NCBI RefSeq assembly: GCF_029223285.1
Contig: NZ_JARHUJ010000005.1
Coordinates: 558,001 to 622,000, forward strand
DNA from: Paraflavitalea sp. CAU 1676
GTDB lineage: Bacteria > Bacteroidota > Bacteroidia > Chitinophagales > Chitinophagaceae
Length of the DNA: 64,000 bases
Direction: 5' to 3'
Both the position numbers and the translations under genes were made by a program. Below are positions 51,560-60,735 of the stretch, piece after piece; position 1 is the first letter of the stretch; every line of letters starts with the position of its first letter. Under the pieces are notes generated by a model. The model was not told where the DNA came from. It saw only the letters and a program-made list of their open reading frames with translations, and ran no database searches.

Positions 51560-53420
51560 CTCACTGCTTATTATTTGTTTGCTTCTTGCGTGCACTGATA
51601 AAAAAAGGACGCATGAAAATACAATTGCGAATGAAACCTTAATAGAGATTATTCAAAAGGAGGTTCTTCCTATGCTTCGAAGGTTTGAAGCTGATAGTAT
51701 GGCCAGGGTTCTTGATAGCTTGCAACCTCTAGTAAATAATTCATCGCCGAACGCTAAGTTTAATTGGTCCTTGGCTAAGTCCAGCGAAAAAATTGTTCGG
51801 AAGGACTACGATAGCGCAAAATGGTTTATAGTAAATGCAATGGATGAGGCAAATAAGACTGATAGTATTTCACAAAATGTGATTAAATCAAAAATCAGGC
51901 TGGCAACCCTCTATAGCGTTCAGAAAAACTGGGATTCCGTTATCTCTGTGAGTCACGAGGCTCTATATTTATGCAAAGAAGTTAACATGCGTACTCCGCT
52001 TGAATTGTATTCTCGCTTATGCGAGTGTTACTTACAAATTGGAGATTATGCAAACGCAATGAAGTTTGCTAGAAAAGGTTTCGACAGTAGTGAAAGTGAT
52101 CCTCAACTAAGAGCGGCGTTTGCAAATGCAATCGCCATAAATTATCAAGCTACAAATCAAATAGACTCTGCGGAACATTTTTTGAAATTCGTTCAAGCTG
52201 ATCCAGTAATAAATCCGGTGTTTAAGGCTGTACAAACCCATAGTTTGGGGATTTCACTAATTCAAAGAAATAAGATCCCCGAGGGGCTTAGTTACATGTA
52301 TGCGGCTAAGCCCATTTTGCAACAAATGAATTTATACAATCCTGAATCCTATTATGCTTTGGCATATGCCTTAGCAAAAAGCAAAAAGTATACAGAAGCA
52401 TCAAGATGCCTGGATAGTGTTGATTTGATTCGGGAAACCCCGGGAGCTAGCTTTTTGACTTCAGACGTTTGGCAATTGAGGTCTGAACTGTTAAGGAACC
52501 AGGGTAAATTGTTCGAAGGACTAAAAGCAATGGATTCCAATTTGTATTATCGGCAAATAGCATATGATTCATCTTTAATTGAAAAAGCCAGGACAATTGA
52601 GGGACAGTATAAAACGAAAGAGAAAGATGATGCGATTGCAAAGTTGAAATTTCAGAATTCCACGCAAGAGAAAATTAATTATCAGCAAAAGGTAATTCTT
52701 TTTGCATTGTCTGTTTCTATTGCATTGTTTCTCCTCGTAATGTATTTAATTTATCGTCGGGGAAGGTTACGAGCTGAGTTGAACGAAATTTCTTTTCAGC
52801 AACAATTGTCAAGAATTCAAATGGAACCTCATTTTTTATTCAACTCTCTTACAATCGCTCAAAGTCTATCGAAAAGCAACCCCGGTTTGGCAGTAGAATA
52901 TACCGGAAAGCTGGCGGCACTTTTTAGAGTAGTTCTTAAAAATACCAGAAAAACATATGTACTACTAAAGGATGAGTTGGAGGTGCTTGATGCCTATCTG
53001 CAGGTGGAGGTAAGTCGGTTTGAGAATGGGTTTGATTACGAGTTAAATGTTTACAATAGAAATGACATGGTTTATATTCCACCAATGATTCTTCAACCAT
53101 TTATTGAAAACTCAATTAAGCATGGCTTTACGAGTTTGCCTTATCGTGGCTTCCTCCAGGTAAAAATTGAGAAAGTACAGGATGCCTTGCATTGTATTAT
53201 CGAGGATAACGGGCATGGATTACATTCCTCACAACGAAATGGTAATAAAAACGGAAGTTATTCTATTGAAATCATAAGAAAGCAATTGGAACTTCTTACG
53301 AGGCGTTATAAAACACAATCGGATCTACGGATATCGGATAAGTTAACTTTGGACGACAAAACGGGCGTTAGGGTCGAAATTGTTATTCCGATTGTTCCTG
53401 TTGTGAGCTATTTATCTTGA
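51546..53420 (+). CDS. LytS/YehU-type histidine kinase with TPR sensor region
   Basis: A 624-residue membrane kinase. The N terminus MKTVNSLLIICLLLACTDKK has a lipobox-like sequence (LLAC), then TPR-like helical repeats (about 50-360), one transmembrane helix (about 385-405) and a His_kinase domain with phospho-acceptor His429 in MEPHFLFNSL, plus an HATPase domain (ILQPFIENSIKHGF, EDNGHG). I choose the ATG at 51546, preceded by AAAGGTGGG, a good Shine-Dalgarno sequence; it overlaps the response regulator by 14 nt. Its 3' end overlaps the convergent LuxR-type gene by 38 nt. Confidence 0.9.
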   Translation: MKTVNSLLIICLLLACTDKKRTHENTIANETLIEIIQKEVLPMLRRFEADSMARVLDSLQPLVNNSSPNAKFNWSLAKSSEKIVRKDYDSAKWFIVNAMDEANKTDSISQNVIKSKIRLATLYSVQKNWDSVISVSHEALYLCKEVNMRTPLELYSRLCECYLQIGDYANAMKFARKGFDSSESDPQLRAAFANAIAINYQATNQIDSAEHFLKFVQADPVINPVFKAVQTHSLGISLIQRNKIPEGLSYMYAAKPILQQMNLYNPESYYALAYALAKSKKYTEASRCLDSVDLIRETPGASFLTSDVWQLRSELLRNQGKLFEGLKAMDSNLYYRQIAYDSSLIEKARTIEGQYKTKEKDDAIAKLKFQNSTQEKINYQQKVILFALSVSIALFLLVMYLIYRRGRLRAELNEISFQQQLSRIQMEPHFLFNSLTIAQSLSKSNPGLAVEYTGKLAALFRVVLKNTRKTYVLLKDELEVLDAYLQVEVSRFENGFDYELNVYNRNDMVYIPPMILQPFIENSIKHGFTSLPYRGFLQVKIEKVQDALHCIIEDNGHGLHSSQRNGNKNGSYSIEIIRKQLELLTRRYKTQSDLRISDKLTLDDKTGVRVEIVIPIVPVVSYLS

Positions 53421-54333
53421 TTAGGAGTTCAAATTTGTTGTTGACGTTCATTTTAGCGAAGATATGTTCAGAATGTTTCTTAACTGTTTTATCGGAAATA
53501 TACAATTCTGTAGCAATTCTTTTGTATGTGTACCCGTTAGCGATTAATGTCACTATTTCCAATTCTCTTTTGGTTAAATTATAATTCTTAAGACTTCCAT
53601 TGAGTGAACGCGGATGAATATTTGTTGTATCAGTTGTTTGTTGTTCAGGAATTGATATAGCTTTCTTATGCTCTTTCCTAAGGGTTTCAATATTCTGCTT
53701 AAGTTGAAATATAAATAGCAGTAAAAATCCAGAATTCATAGAAATTACTTCTATTGCCTGTCCGGCGCCAACGAAGTCTATGACCGGGAGAAAAACCCAA
53801 GGCGACAAGCTGAGGATCAATATTGTTGTTTCAACGATTGAGCTGCTATTTGATTGACCTCCGTACTTGTGTTTTATCGATTTTACCACTGATGTAATGA
53901 CCCAAATTGCATAAAAAACCGGAACAACTAGGACGTACTGGGCGGTTCTGATTTGCCCGTAATAAGCGTAGAGGATTATGAATAAAATATAAGGTATCAA
54001 TAAAAACAGGCTTACGCCCGTTATGATATGGAATTTCATCTTTTCCAGGCCAAAAGCGGAGTAAACATAAAATGGAAAGTATGTCGGTCCTAAAAACCCA
54101 GTACCATAGGCGATACAATTTTGCAAAAAGACTGAACCATCAAGTTTAGGATCTGGTAAAAGCCCGCCGGTAATATTATAGCAGATTAATATAAGTACTA
54201 ATATGGAATTGAGTAATGTATTTCGATCATCAGGCCTGATCAACCCGTGTGTAATCAGAGAGAGGAGCACAGCTACCTCAACACATATAAGCACAAAGGT
54301 GACAATGTGCATTTGCGTGCCAAATACCAGCAT
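53383..54333 (-). CDS. Membrane-anchored LuxR-type HTH regulator
   Basis: A 316-residue protein with about seven transmembrane helices (residues 8-225) followed by a cytoplasmic linker and a C-terminal LuxR/GerE HTH (about 255-305): LTKRELEIVTLIANGYTYKR, then IATELYISDKTVKKHSEHI. Such 7TM-HTH fusions are common in Bacteroidota and may sense a membrane or periplasmic signal directly. Its C-terminal coding end overlaps the 3' end of the kinase gene on the other strand. A start at 54312 is also possible. Confidence 0.85.
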   Translation of the reverse strand: MLVFGTQMHIVTFVLICVEVAVLLSLITHGLIRPDDRNTLLNSILVLILICYNITGGLLPDPKLDGSVFLQNCIAYGTGFLGPTYFPFYVYSAFGLEKMKFHIITGVSLFLLIPYILFIILYAYYGQIRTAQYVLVVPVFYAIWVITSVVKSIKHKYGGQSNSSSIVETTILILSLSPWVFLPVIDFVGAGQAIEVISMNSGFLLLFIFQLKQNIETLRKEHKKAISIPEQQTTDTTNIHPRSLNGSLKNYNLTKRELEIVTLIANGYTYKRIATELYISDKTVKKHSEHIFAKMNVNNKFELLIKINSSQQEQSE

Positions 54334-54343
54334 ATTGGCGAGA

Positions 54344-54913
54344 TTATTTGGTTTTCAGAAAGAAAAGCCGATACGTGAAATCATGGGTATGGTAAACGTC
54401 AAATCCGTGTTTTAGGTACCACGGTATGTTTTCGAGGGTGGATGTTTCAAGGTAAATTGGGAGTTTTTCGGCTCTCGCCTTGAGTAGTACTTCTTTCAAC
54501 AATTTTGATCCTATTCCCTTTCGTTGTTGGGACGGATCTACTCCAATAAACCATATATAAAGCTGGGGTACTTTATCCTTTGCCTTGGCTATCGTTTTTT
54601 CCCTTTTTAACACCTTCGGTAGCTGGGATATTCCAAAGGCGAAAAAAATTAGCTTTAAATCCCACAGAAACCGTTTTATGTGATATTTAGATTTGTGAGG
54701 GTACAGAGTGAGGACACATGCGTCTTTATCTTCAGATAGAAAAATATTTCCATTGTTAAAGCACATATTAAAAGAATAATCCATCAAATGTTTTATCCGG
54801 AAAACATTATCGGATCCTCCAGGTAGAACATAGTTCACACTTTTATTATTCTCGAATGATCTTGCGAGAATTTGTACAATGCGATCCTTGTCATGTATTG
54901 TCGCTTCTATCAT
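54344..54913 (-). CDS. GNAT-family N-acetyltransferase
   Basis: A 189-residue cytoplasmic acetyltransferase. The acetyl-CoA-binding motif A is GVDPSQQRKGIGSKLLKEVL (QxxGxG), motif B includes LYLETSTLENIPWYLKHGF. The layout is like GNATs that act on small molecules or peptides. I use the ATG at 54913, since an upstream GTG-like extension adds a hydrophobic tail without family support. It lies 10 bp from the LuxR-type gene on the same strand. Substrate unknown. Confidence 0.85.
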   Translation of the reverse strand: MIEATIHDKDRIVQILARSFENNKSVNYVLPGGSDNVFRIKHLMDYSFNMCFNNGNIFLSEDKDACVLTLYPHKSKYHIKRFLWDLKLIFFAFGISQLPKVLKREKTIAKAKDKVPQLYIWFIGVDPSQQRKGIGSKLLKEVLLKARAEKLPIYLETSTLENIPWYLKHGFDVYHTHDFTYRLFFLKTK

Positions 54914-55092
54914 ATACGCAACCGTTATATAAAATACCAAAATCATTTCTAAATAAAAATGTAATTAAAATATTTTAATCCCGAAACCGTCATTTTCTGG
55001 TGAATCCACCCCGTTAAAAAACGGGTATGGCAATGCTGCCAGGTAGGGAATTGCAACAACTATGGGCGTAGGGAGCTAACATTATAGGGGGA

Positions 55093-55338
55093 TTAGCTAT
55101 CACCTTTTGGGGGATTGGAAAGTGTAATCTGAGGCTTAAAGTGATCAAGGAAATTCTCCAATGAAGGCATTTTGCGTTTTTCCCGGGCCATTTCTGTTAA
55201 ATAGTCATTTTCAAACAGTGTGTTGGCATCTAAAGGATACAAGGCCCTATACGATTCCCACAATAGCTGCTCTTCCTTTGTTAGTTGTTCGCCTAGCTGC
55301 TGCTTAATATATACTTTTATCAGGTCAGGAATTTCCAT
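55093..55338 (-). CDS. Small hypothetical protein
   Basis: An 81-residue acidic helical protein. LIKVYIKQQLGEQLTKEEQL, then LWESYRAL, resembles the helical N termini of FecR-type anti-sigma proteins or small regulators, but nothing firm is visible. It is 35 bp downstream of the small exported protein gene and in the same direction. Confidence 0.45.
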   Translation of the reverse strand: MEIPDLIKVYIKQQLGEQLTKEEQLLWESYRALYPLDANTLFENDYLTEMAREKRKMPSLENFLDHFKPQITLSNPPKGDS

Positions 55339-55373
55339 GCTACTGATTTTAGAGTTAGCATTTCTGCTTACAA

Positions 55374-55640
55374 TTATTTATTTGTTTTCCTGAATTTCCT
55401 GGCAATTTTCCTCTCCCAACATAGTTGTTTTTTTGATGGAGGCGCAAAGAGGCAACCTCGATGAGGGGGTAATGAGAGTAGAGGATTTTGAACGTCGAGA
55501 TTTTTTGACTTTACTGATGAATCTATACAGTGGTTACTAGTTGAATCTACAGGATCTGTGGTTTCTTGGGATAGAGAAGAAGTTGATGAAATAGGTATTA
55601 ATGCCAGGAATACAATTATCTGTTTTGAATATAGCTTCAT
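55374..55640 (-). CDS. Small exported hypothetical protein
   Basis: An 88-residue protein with a signal peptide (1-25, LIPISSTSSLSQ) and a mature part containing three Cys and a basic C terminus (CWERKIARKFRKTNK). No family is recognised. It is divergent from the stand-alone AraC-domain gene. Confidence 0.4.
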   Translation of the reverse strand: MKLYSKQIIVFLALIPISSTSSLSQETTDPVDSTSNHCIDSSVKSKNLDVQNPLLSLPPHRGCLFAPPSKKQLCWERKIARKFRKTNK

Positions 55641-55804
55641 AATATTAAATTCTTTTGTTCAAATAGTTTTAGGTGATTTATAAGTTTGATAGTTGTTAGG
55701 AAGTTTCATAAAGAAATCTTTTTGATCACGCTCCTGATCGGAATATTATTATCCTTTAAATTGGTGCTTAAATAAACCTTATTTCAAACAAAAAACCTTA
55801 TTCT

Positions 55805-56152
55805 ATGCAACGTAACATCGGCGAAGAAGCGAAAGCCAAACTTCAAAATGCGCATGATTTGATTCTGAAAGACTTTCAGGTACATTATCGTATTCCCCAA
55901 CTGAGTAAGATTGTAGATTTAGACGAGCCTACTTTAAAATATGGCTTCAAACAGCTATATGGTCAGGGTCCGTTTAAATTTCTAACTATTGCACGTTTGG
56001 AACAGGCGGCCAATTTGCTCAAAGAGACTGATTTGCCAATAGCTCAAATAGCGAGAAAATGTGGCTATAATCACGCAACGAACATGACTGCTGCATTCAG
56101 GAGGCAATTTAATGTTTTACCAAGTGATCTAAGAAAAAAGGCGATCGCCTAA
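55805..56152 (+). CDS. Stand-alone AraC-type DNA-binding protein
   Basis: A 115-residue protein consisting of only the AraC double HTH: YRIPQLSKIVDLDEPTLKYG in the first unit and LPIAQIARKCGYNHATNMTA, then AFRRQFN, in the second. The usual N-terminal sensing domain is absent. Its 3' end overlaps the convergent hypothetical gene by 24 nt. AraC-type DNA-binding domains this short exist as independent regulators (SoxS/MarA-like), so it need not be a fragment. Confidence 0.85.
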   Translation: MQRNIGEEAKAKLQNAHDLILKDFQVHYRIPQLSKIVDLDEPTLKYGFKQLYGQGPFKFLTIARLEQAANLLKETDLPIAQIARKCGYNHATNMTAAFRRQFNVLPSDLRKKAIA

Positions 56153-56641
56153 CGCTATTTGAACCTGCCTTAAAAGACCAGGTTTAATATAGCCTTTTGT
56201 CAGTTCGTATTCGCGCTTATATTGTATCGAAAATTGAAGAAAGTCTCCCGGTGAATTTAAAGGCGTCAATACTACTCTGTGTGTTTCAAATTCGGTTTTC
56301 AGAATAGTTTCGCCGGGAGCTTTATTTTTTTTGTTGGTTAATCTATTATACCAGAATAAATGATCATCAAGATTGATATAGATTTCTGCTTTACCTTTTT
56401 GAAACAATTGCCACAATAATTTTCCATCTATTTGATGAATATCTCCCATGTGACGAATATGATGGTTCCTGATAAACTCTATCGGTGTAATGGATTCAGT
56501 ACAGGCGCAGACACTATTTTCCAATCGCGCCGACGTTACGATGGTCGTGTCAGCAAGCGAAATGCAGGTGTTTTTCAGCGTATAATAGATGCCGAAATGA
56601 GATTCTAAGAGTCTTGTGATTCGTATATCGAGGGATATCAT
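56129..56641 (-). CDS. Hypothetical protein
   Basis: A 170-residue soluble protein with a GDIHQIDGKLLWQLFQKGKA segment in the middle and two close Cys (ENSVCACTES). No recognisable domain or signal peptide. Convergent and overlapping with the AraC-domain gene over 24 nt. It begins a run of minus-strand genes of unknown function. The coding call is supported by length and composition only. Confidence 0.5.
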   Translation of the reverse strand: MISLDIRITRLLESHFGIYYTLKNTCISLADTTIVTSARLENSVCACTESITPIEFIRNHHIRHMGDIHQIDGKLLWQLFQKGKAEIYINLDDHLFWYNRLTNKKNKAPGETILKTEFETHRVVLTPLNSPGDFLQFSIQYKREYELTKGYIKPGLLRQVQIALGDRLFS

Positions 56642-56696
56642 CGGAATAAGGTTTATCTAATTTACAATTTATCAAGAAATTTAAAAAAGGATTGTG

Positions 56697-57521
56697 TTAT
56701 TCGTTTTTCATCATTGCTGGCGGCACTGATGTTGAATAAAGTACTTCCTGATCTATTACATCCCGTAATGAAGTAAAATCTTGGTGGTTTCTTGGATATA
56801 TTAATTTGGTTACAACCAAATGGCCGTTTTCATCCGAGTTCTTGTAAGTAAAGGAAAGTGTATCGCAGATCTTGTCTTTATGCATGAAGTTTATATACCC
56901 AGCACGGGCCAGTCCCCTTGTGACATCTGAAAAGAACAGTGGTAAATTTATATTGCTTGAATAGCTTGTGTTTTGGGTAAACTCAATATTATTAGAAAGA
57001 ACCTCTGCAGTTCCTTTTCCAAGAAGTGCGAGAAAGGCTTGCATTTTCTCTTCCGTAGAATCTACATATCCATACTTTCCCGGCGGTGGTAGGGTGACCG
57101 TGAATTGCTTGTTAAATGATTTCTCATTAAAGTCTTTCAAAATATAATAGACTTGTCGATGTTTAATGGAGGTGTCGTTCAGGACAAAATAATTAATATA
57201 CCGGGAAAGGGTTGCGAAGCGGTTGCGAACGGAATCATAATTGTTTTCAAAGATATTGTGTGGATATAATGCTTTTAAAATTAATACTACTGAACTGTCG
57301 CGAGTTAATGTATCATAACCAGCATAGATTTTAATTTTATTTGTGCATTGACCCCGTAAAGCCATAGACATTATTATAGCCCTGTCCATGGCACTATAAT
57401 TTTCATCCTGTTTTATTTTGTTGTTAATTGATTGCAATTTTGTTGTTGTTTCGAATTTAGTATTCAGGTTATTGCAGGAAATGAGAGATACGTAAAGTAA
57501 AATCTCTAAAGCATATTTCAT
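56697..57521 (-). CDS. Hypothetical lipoprotein, module family member A
   Basis: A 274-residue exported lipoprotein: MKYALEILLYVSLISCNN, with Cys16 lipidated. After a linker come two stretches with a pattern repeated in the next two upstream genes: YFVLNDTSIKHRQVYYILKD (about residue 112), and LARAGYINFMHKDKICDTLS, then FTY (about 210). It appears to be part of a diverged paralogous cluster of surface or periplasmic proteins. Not recognised. Confidence 0.55.
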   Translation of the reverse strand: MKYALEILLYVSLISCNNLNTKFETTTKLQSINNKIKQDENYSAMDRAIIMSMALRGQCTNKIKIYAGYDTLTRDSSVVLILKALYPHNIFENNYDSVRNRFATLSRYINYFVLNDTSIKHRQVYYILKDFNEKSFNKQFTVTLPPPGKYGYVDSTEEKMQAFLALLGKGTAEVLSNNIEFTQNTSYSSNINLPLFFSDVTRGLARAGYINFMHKDKICDTLSFTYKNSDENGHLVVTKLIYPRNHQDFTSLRDVIDQEVLYSTSVPPAMMKNE

Positions 57522-57557
57522 GTTCAGTGATATTTGAAGATTGTTCGAGTTAAGTTT

Positions 57558-58370
57558 TTAGTAGTAAATATCTGCTGGGTATTTAGTAGAGTCTATGACT
57601 GATTTTATGCCTTTGAATAAATGGTCATTTCGGTCATAAGTAACTTTAAAGTAATTCGTGGGATCTTTATCAAAGGTTCCTGGATAAGAGAAGGTGACTT
57701 TGCGGATGTTTTTATCCCAGATTATTATGTACACGTAGAATAGCCGGGCAAAATCTTCACTTTCGGCGATTAAATTCTGCCAAGGAATATCTTCCGCTTC
57801 CTTCCTTGGAATTGTAAAGATATAATTACCGTTCGTCGTATCGAGTGCTGGCGGAAAGGCTGCAATAGTTTTAGAAATTACATCTAACAAGAGTAGACTT
57901 TTTTCGTAGGAGCCTCGCGTTGCTGTAGGCATTTCTTCAATACTATAGCTGTAAAGTGAAGTGCATTCCCGTTTTGAATAAAGAGTGTCGCAGAGGCAAA
58001 AGTTTATTGATTGGTACTTCACAGTGCTGTCAGCTAACACAAAATCCTTCGCTAATACAGCATTTGCCCAGGTAGCAGCATCAATTAATGGCCTTATCAT
58101 ATCTTCCAGTGGAAGTTCGGACATTAAAGTAAATTTAAGTGTCTGCAGATTATCTGGATGATTCTTCACCACTCTGCAACTATTTATTACTCCCAATGTA
58201 TGTCTGAATAATGATGCGCGCTCCTGAAGGGTGAAGTCCTCTGGAGTAAAGAAATCGCGAGTTTCGGTATGGTTAGTGAAATTAATGTTGCTTGTGCAAC
58301 TTTTTGCGACGATAAAAGTTTCGATAATAGCAGCCAATATAATAATTGCTAGTATGGCATATTTGGTCAT
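57558..58370 (-). CDS. Hypothetical membrane-anchored protein, module family member B
   Basis: A 270-residue protein with an N-terminal hydrophobic anchor or signal (AILAIIILAAIIETFIVAKS) followed by a Cys (SC). The periplasmic part has two stretches like those in members A and C: DFVLADSTVKYQSINFCLCD (about 100) and DFARLFYVYIIIWDKNIRKV, then TFSY (about 220). I use the ATG at 58370 because a GTG 18 bp upstream is a less likely start. Function unknown. Confidence 0.55.
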   Translation of the reverse strand: MTKYAILAIIILAAIIETFIVAKSCTSNINFTNHTETRDFFTPEDFTLQERASLFRHTLGVINSCRVVKNHPDNLQTLKFTLMSELPLEDMIRPLIDAATWANAVLAKDFVLADSTVKYQSINFCLCDTLYSKRECTSLYSYSIEEMPTATRGSYEKSLLLLDVISKTIAAFPPALDTTNGNYIFTIPRKEAEDIPWQNLIAESEDFARLFYVYIIIWDKNIRKVTFSYPGTFDKDPTNYFKVTYDRNDHLFKGIKSVIDSTKYPADIYY

Positions 58371-58431
58371 ATTTAATGGTTTACTCACTTAAAAGGTGTT
58401 GTTTGTCTAGGGACGCCCGTTTTGTTAATTA

Positions 58432-59853
58432 CTAAAGTGTCGTTGTTTCTGTATTATTTATTTGCAATTCCAGCATATCGCTGAAAATGGGATTCTTCCA
58501 GTTATAATCAAAGGAAAGCCTATTGTGCGACTCTTCGTTTTCCCAAACAACTTCGAAGCCTGTATAATTTGAAAGTTGATTGCGTAGTATGTAGGCCAGG
58601 ACGAATTTGGCAAATCCATCATTTACTAGCTGCATTTGTATTTGTGCTATCCCTTTTTTGAACCAATGGACACTGCATTTTAGATTTAAGACTAATTTCT
58701 TGCCTCGGATTTCTAGCTTTCCCAATCCGTCACGTAATTGCCAGCAGCGTGCATTAAACAATTTAATCTTCATGGGAACGTCAAAAACTTCTTTGCTAAT
58801 GAGGTAAGGATTGGGATGCACCAAAGACTGAGAGTACTCTTTCAATGTATTATAGCGTCCATATTTAGTAAATCGTACTTCTTTATAAACCTCCAGGCTA
58901 TCTCCAATAAAGTCAGCCAAAAGAATTCCCCAACCGTAGGTCCATAGTCCAAGTGTGTCGATGTCCTCCAAGTTCATGTCATCATGTAACTCCAAATTGA
59001 TATAATTTGCAGAGTCTCCATCGCTTCTGAATGTACGTACCGACATCGTGGCCATCATGGCTGTTGAAAAGATTTGTGCTCTGTTAATAATTGGCAAATT
59101 TCTCGTTTTAAGTCCTGTAGTCGTGGTGGTTTGTTTTATTGAAATGTTTGTTTGGGGGCTTGTGAACTTGGCGATCTTTATTCCTGGGGGGCGAATAATA
59201 TAAAGGTTAGCCTGGTAGTGGTGAAATTGGTTTTGTTGAAGAAAAGCCATTAGAAACTTTGTAATTCGTAAGCCTAGATTATCTACCATTTGTTGATTTG
59301 CACATACTGCCGAATCTTTAAAAAGTGTAAGATCGATTGATTGTTTTGTTAACACAACTAATCCACTATCGTTAATTAGTAATGAATGTTCAATTAGAAG
59401 TTTTAACTGTTTTGATAGCTCGTCAATCGTTGGACGTTTTTGACGAGTTAACTCCGATATTTCTTTTTGGGAATACGTATGGTTAAACCGAAACGGTCTT
59501 TGTGTTTTATCGTAGAATATAACTTCAAGCCCTGAGTAGTAGAAGGTGCTGTCAGCTGTTACGAAACTGCCGATTATTTTTCGCCATCCTTCCCAGGTTG
59601 ATTTATATATGCATTTTTCCGCTGAATCTGCTTTTAATTTAACGATGAACTTAATTTTTGCATTTTCCTTGTATTTTTTGGTATTGAATTTATTTAGTGT
59701 TATATAAAATGAATCGCAAAAGGCATTGGCAAACAGTATCAGTCTATCCTTTACGCTTGGGGTAGATACTGAAGGCAAAATAGTGGAGGATTGGGCGATA
59801 ATTTGATTGAAAGACATCATTAGAACTAGCACAAGTAAAATCGCTTGTTTCAT
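58432..59853 (-). CDS. Large hypothetical exported protein, module family member C
   Basis: A 473-residue exported protein (signal peptide 1-20, ending IIAQS). It appears to contain the shared module twice: SFVTADSTFYYSGLEVIFYD (about residue 90) with MAFLQQNQFHHYQANLYII (about 205), and a second set, LADFIGDSLEVYKEVRFTKY (about 300) with VLAYILRNQLSNYTGFEVVW (about 430). The D-S/T-x3-Y pattern followed by a beta strand is the common element with members A and B. Not recognised. Confidence 0.55.
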   Translation of the reverse strand: MKQAILLVLVLMMSFNQIIAQSSTILPSVSTPSVKDRLILFANAFCDSFYITLNKFNTKKYKENAKIKFIVKLKADSAEKCIYKSTWEGWRKIIGSFVTADSTFYYSGLEVIFYDKTQRPFRFNHTYSQKEISELTRQKRPTIDELSKQLKLLIEHSLLINDSGLVVLTKQSIDLTLFKDSAVCANQQMVDNLGLRITKFLMAFLQQNQFHHYQANLYIIRPPGIKIAKFTSPQTNISIKQTTTTTGLKTRNLPIINRAQIFSTAMMATMSVRTFRSDGDSANYINLELHDDMNLEDIDTLGLWTYGWGILLADFIGDSLEVYKEVRFTKYGRYNTLKEYSQSLVHPNPYLISKEVFDVPMKIKLFNARCWQLRDGLGKLEIRGKKLVLNLKCSVHWFKKGIAQIQMQLVNDGFAKFVLAYILRNQLSNYTGFEVVWENEESHNRLSFDYNWKNPIFSDMLELQINNTETTTL

Positions 59854-59985
59854 ATAAGGATCATTGTTTGAGGGCTGAGCAATAGAATTTCCTTCTGCAC
59901 GTATTCATTTCACGGCAGTAACTATCATTTCGGTTTTTTATCCGATTATTCTGTTTCTGGAGATTGGTTGGGTGTAGATAAATTA

Positions 59986-60402
59986 TTAAAAGAAAAACAT
60001 TGAGTTATCTTTTAATGGATATTTGAATATTATCACTGTGTCCTGGCTGTCGGAAAAGAATTGAACATTAAAGAAATACCACAAATTCTCCCAGGTCTTA
60101 GGCTTATCTTTTTCCGAGCTGAAAACGTATCTAAAGGCATCGGTGGCATATTTATCCAATACCTCTCGTCGATATACTGTACTATCAGCTTGTATATTTG
60201 ACTCAGTATAGTTGAAGAACACTGTGTCTTGTGTTGCATCAGCATTTCCGGACCATTTATAGTAAGCATAATCGTCTGCTTTATCTTGTAATACCTGCGG
60301 AATATTAGTTGATTGCCCCGGAACCGGATTTTCTCTTATGGTTGAATTCTTGCTACAAGAGAGCCCAAGAAGTGTAAGGATTAGTGTTAAAATATTTCTC
60401 AT
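59986..60402 (-). CDS. Small hypothetical lipoprotein
   Basis: A 138-residue exported lipoprotein: MRNILTLILTLLGLSC, with Cys16 in a GLSC lipobox. The mature part is rich in aromatic and acidic residues and ends SMFFF. A WYFFNVQFFSDSQDTVIIF stretch near the C terminus recalls the strands in members A-C upstream, though weakly. It begins the minus-strand exported-protein run and lies downstream of a structured non-coding gap. Confidence 0.5.
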   Translation of the reverse strand: MRNILTLILTLLGLSCSKNSTIRENPVPGQSTNIPQVLQDKADDYAYYKWSGNADATQDTVFFNYTESNIQADSTVYRREVLDKYATDAFRYVFSSEKDKPKTWENLWYFFNVQFFSDSQDTVIIFKYPLKDNSMFFF

Positions 60403-60467
60403 AAGTAGGTTTATTTGTCGGAACTGATTGTTTTGAGATACAATTTAAAAACAGTTGGAAAGTAAAA

Positions 60468-60515
60468 ACAACCGGAGAGTGTTATCTATCACTTTTGTTT
60501 TAGCTCCCCGGTTGT
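60468..60515 (-). terminator. Hairpin with CCGGAGAG/CTCCCCGG stem, copy 1
   Basis: ACAACCGGAGAG (60468-60479) pairs with CTCCCCGGTTGT (60504-60515) with one mismatch; on the minus strand it is followed by TTTTTAC. It begins 11 bp beyond the end of the 23-aa frame at 60526-60597. Confidence 0.55.
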
Positions 60516-60709
60516 GTTTTACTGTTCAAGGCTTGGATCTGTTAGACAACAGTTCCGTACTGGATGGCATTCCATTTCCATTCAGTTTTTTTTCCATTTA
60601 ATGAAGATCTCGCGAAAATCATGTAAATGTCCTGTCATATGCTATTTATCAGCTAGACAGAATTAGTTTGTTCGGTGCCCTAAGGGCAATCTTTTTGAGG
60701 TTTGACAAA

Positions 60710-60735
60710 GCCGGAGAGTAAACATACTCCCCGGC
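60710..60735 (-). terminator. Hairpin with CCGGAGAG/CTCCCCGG stem, copy 2
   Basis: GCCGGAGAGT (60710-60719) pairs with ACTCCCCGGC (60726-60735), sharing its core with copy 1, and is followed by CTTTG on the minus strand. A TAA stop (end of a frame ...SLGVSTVITY) lies just upstream of it on that strand. Confidence 0.5.
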
